Below are positions 61,484 to 64,000 of a stretch of DNA of 64,000 nucleotides, one piece after another. Below the pieces are notes generated by a model that was not told the DNA's origin, did no database searches, and was given only the letters and a program-made list of their open reading frames with translations. Source of the stretch: Rhizopus arrhizus. Taxonomy: Eukaryota > Mucoromycota > Mucoromycetes > Mucorales > Rhizopodaceae. Location: positions 1,798,001 to 1,862,000 of the forward strand of contig JAKZZE010000003.1 of assembly GCA_024220505.1 (NCBI GenBank). The letters are read 5' to 3'. Each line of letters starts with the position of its first letter. The first letter of the stretch is position 1. The translations under genes and the position numbers were made by a program.

Positions 61484-62166
61484 ATGATTTTAGACAATGT
61501 TATTTTTGCTGGACTTTTAATCATTTTAGCTGGGTAGCATCGCATCTCAAGCAGGTACAAAATAGGAAATAAGGGGATCATCTTTCATTCATCATAAAAT
61601 AGGTTGTAATGCCTCACTCAAAAGAGATGGTGGAAGATCTTTTCCCCTCCATCATTTCATTTTCAGCAGGTACAATCTGCTGTATCATCTTTTTCTTGGT
61701 CGATATTTACGCATCAAAGATGCCTTTACCAAACGATCAAGTTAAAAGTAAATCAATCATTCTTTTATGAACATAACTCTCTTTTCCAAACTGTTTAATT
61801 AGGTGCCCCTTGGTATAGTTGGATTGGTGGTGTTTTAGGTGCGTATGATGTGATCGTCAACATCTTGACCGTCCCAAAGTTCGGTACGGTCACTGTCCAA
61901 AGATAAAATAAAATGACGTTGAATTCATAAAAGAACAACAGCCATCTTTTAAAGCATCTTTGTTTGCCCACAGATAAAATTGAAAGGATGACTAGTCCAA
62001 TGCCTTGTTCAATCTTAGGTTATGACAGCATGTATAATAGATTACTTTACACTGGTTGGCGTTGCTCAAAGAACGTATAATCTTTGGAGAATCTTGGGTT
62101 ATGTGGTTGTGATTGAAAAGTTTGAAAACATACAATTTTTACATAAAAATCGTGTAATTTTTTTAT
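61484..62166 (+). pseudogene. decayed YdcZ/DUF606-family (DMT superfamily) membrane protein gene
   Basis: The family pattern is recognisable in pieces: ATG-led DNVIFAGLLIILAG, then SIASQAG, across a canonical 52-bp intron to CNASLKRDGG. Next come SIISFSAGTICCIIFFLVDI, and across a second intron (about 61748-61802) APWYSWIGGVLGAYDVIVNI then LTVPKFGTVTV. Near the end are SIFVCPQ and VMTACIIDYFTLVGVAQRTY, NLWRILGYVVVIEKF. These match YdcZ-type inner membrane proteins in order. The pieces lie in different frames: a one-base shift occurs near 61533-61537, another near 61636-61645, and a stop follows at 61904. The two intron positions expected near 61895-61953 and 61974-62018 lack proper donors. 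At least four lesions point to a pseudogene. The first two lesions sit beside short G and C runs, so sequence error cannot be excluded there. Confidence 0.75.
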
Positions 62167-62185
62167 TTATTTTATTTCATATTTT

Positions 62186-63667
62186 TTAATGTGTTGTCTC
62201 ATCATCTGTACTTGATCCTTCTTCACCTTCTGGCACTTCTTCATACACTTCTTCCATATCACTTCCTACCTCTTCTTCTTCCTCTTCTTCATCTTCCTCT
62301 TCTGCCTCTTCTGCCTCATCATCATCATCTTTAAACCGAAGAAAACCTACTTGATCTTCACTCTCATTCTCTCTTGCATATTGACTCCAACCATCATCGT
62401 CCTCATCATCAAATAACCTTACAAACCCTTCTTCTTCATCTTCTTTTTCTTGTTCTTTCTCTCTTTCTTGCTGCTGCTGATGATCACGAAACCAAACTTT
62501 AGGTGAAACAGTCTGCTGCACAGCCTCCTGAGCCACCTTCACCTTGAATTTCTGTGCCTGCAAATACCGTGGACTCACCCAACTACTCAACCTCACAATA
62601 CCCGTCCCTTCCTTGCCCTTTCTTTTTGCCACATGAGGCAGCCGACAGTTCGCATTGGAGCATTTCCCTGTCTCTGCAAACTCTGGACAGACATGAATAT
62701 GCTTTTCATCACAACCGAGGCCTCTGGGACAATACCCTTCCATCGCAAACGGCTTGCAGACCGGCGACTCTGGGTTGACACGGACGTGAGCGTAAAGGCA
62801 GTTTTCCTTGGCACAGTGTCCCTTTTGAAAGTGAACACAGTGTGGCATGATATGGTCGTTGGGTGTGTGGGACAGGCTGCAGGTGGCTTTGGTGCATTTG
62901 CCTTGAAGGAATCGAGGACAGATCGCTCGACGGTGACGATCGTGACGAAAGAGACATCGGTCTCCGTTGGGACAGCGTCCGTAACGCGTGTAGAATCCGC
63001 AGTAGGTCGGTTTCTTTTGTCTTGTCTGATTGCTTTTGAGAACAAGGGATTTTCTGCCTTGACGAATGTAGCCCTCTGGACCACGAATAAAGACCTTGTT
63101 CTTGCTATTGTTCATTGGTCTGCGTTTGCTAAGGTATATGCTTAGTCATATGTCATTCAACAAGGGTTTTTACCTTTTGATGGTCCTTCGAACAAGGTAT
63201 TTAGGTGCGTTCTGTATCAATATATTGGATTTATCCAAAACATCCTTTCGAACCAATTTCTTTCCTTTCACTACAAATTCAACCCCATTCACAGAGACTT
63301 GCTGTCGACCGGTACTTGGATCGACAGACTTGACAATCGTATTGTTCTTTTGATTGATCAACTGACGGTGATGGCTCTTTTGTGGTTGCTGCTGTGCTGG
63401 CTGTTGAGGATAACTAGGTGGTCTGGTATGATATGAAGGTCGATAGACAGGTCGATAAGTGGAGGCGGGTGGTGGTCTATATACATTGGGTCGATATGTT
63501 GTGGTGGGTGGCCTATATACATTGGGTCTATATACATTATTGGGTCGATAGGGCGGTCGAAAAGTAGTTGAAGAACCCCTGTAACCGTTGGATATGTTGT
63601 TGCGTTGTTGTTGAATAGCCATTGTTAATTGGCTAATACGATCCATCATTTCTTGATTACTCGTCAT
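62186..63667 (-). CDS. ZC3H3-like CCCH zinc-finger protein
   Basis: Nuclear CCCH protein; ZC3H3/Smicl-type members act in mRNA polyadenylation and export. The first exon (63667-about 63170) has repeated VYRPN/YRPP elements and a conserved PSTGRQQVSVNGVEFVVKGK and KLVRKDVLDKSN segment. The second exon carries GPEGYIRQGRKSLVLKSNQT, then five CCCH fingers: CGFYTRYGRCPNGDRCLFRH, CPRFLQGKCTKATCSLSH, CVHFQKGHCAKENCLYAH, CKPFAMEGYCPRGLGCDEKH and CPEFAETGKCSNANCRLPH. Their spacing and sequence match the ZC3H3 array. The C-terminal third is strongly acidic (Glu/Asp runs), ending DDETTH. One intron. No other domain is visible. Confidence 0.93.
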
Positions 63668-64000
63668 TGTGTGTTTATGAAAAAAAAAAAAAAAAAAAAA
63701 AAAAGTTTGGATACAAGCAAAAATAAAAAAAAAATAAAAAAAAATAGCTGCACTCTAAAATTGACTTGATAGAAACAAACTTTTTCAAAGATAAATTGTT
63801 GTGATTTATTCCAAAAAAGAGGAGAAATAGATGAATTGATAAGCTGACGATTAGAAAAGGATATACATTTATTATATACACAAATATATATACAACATGT
63901 ACATATATAAAGGAAGAATAATTATAAATTTAAAACGAAAACACACGAACAGTGACTTTTGAATAATCCATCCATCTTGTCCGCATCGCTTCTTTCCACT
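63668..64000. promoter_or_regulatory. promoter region of the CCCH gene
   Basis: AT-rich sequence upstream of the minus-strand CCCH gene, with an A-run of 24 nt (63681-63704), i.e. a T-tract on the sense strand just before the start codon. The TATATA-rich 63870-63910 may belong to another gene outside the window. Confidence 0.4.

Noticed and set aside
61533..61537. Splicing out VIFAGLLIILAG to avoid the first frameshift of the YdcZ-like gene
   Set aside because: It would need a 35-bp intron with a weak donor and would remove the conserved first membrane helix.
62593..63084. Long alternative frames opposite and alongside the CCCH zinc-finger exon
   Set aside because: The CCCH frame has five perfect family motifs; the others are composition shadows.

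Overview
The window is nuclear DNA of an early-diverging fungus, most likely a Mucoromycota species of the Rhizopus/Mucor type (inference). It is AT-rich, with many small introns of about 45-65 bp with GT-AG ends, short intergenic spacers, long A/T homopolymers, and fungal-specific genes such as AUR1, a PEP4-type aspartic protease, TFC3 and a DUF2433 protein. I see no tRNA, rRNA, CRISPR array or prokaryotic operon. Most gene models below were rebuilt by joining exons at splice sites that restore a conserved protein family.

Layout, left to right. 1-5 kb: the end of a RasGEF gene, a small unknown protein, proteasome alpha5 and COQ10 (both minus), then a non-coding island with a near-perfect palindrome. 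4-11 kb: arrestin-domain adaptor, small two-helix membrane protein, an endonuclease/exonuclease/phosphatase-fold enzyme and a ThrE-like transporter (minus). 11.7-21.5 kb, all minus: TFC3 (TFIIIC), a polyprenyl diphosphate synthase-like protein that has lost key catalytic motifs, and a kelch multi-pass receptor-like protein. 21.5-31 kb: a long spacer with a nested stem-loop, a TBC protein, an R-SNARE, two small secreted proteins (one a likely Kex2-processed peptide precursor) and a Nudix hydrolase. 31-36.7 kb, minus: AUR1, NAA50 and glutathione-dependent formaldehyde dehydrogenase. 39-44.4 kb: two tandem membrane RING E3 ligases and two secreted low-complexity proteins. 46.9-58.4 kb: casein kinase I, GGA adaptor, DUF2433 protein, PEP4-type protease, CYSTM protein, LST2-like protein, FMT1 and RPL37. 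58.5-63.7 kb: a 104-bp MITE-like element, an HSF-type transcription factor, a decayed YdcZ/DUF606 transporter gene and a ZC3H3-like CCCH protein.

Functional themes: endomembrane traffic and turnover (arrestin adaptor, R-SNARE, GGA, TBC protein, LST2-like, PEP4-type protease, two RING ligases), ubiquinone (COQ10 and the prenyl synthase-like protein, not adjacent), and basal expression machinery (TFC3, RPL37, FMT1, NAA50, proteasome). Nothing indicates a metabolic gene cluster. The best candidates for something undescribed are the 64-residue secreted peptide precursor near 28.1 kb, the prenyl-synthase pseudoenzyme near 17-18 kb, the kelch receptor near 19-21 kb, the nested stem-loop near 22.0 kb and the MITE upstream of RPL37.
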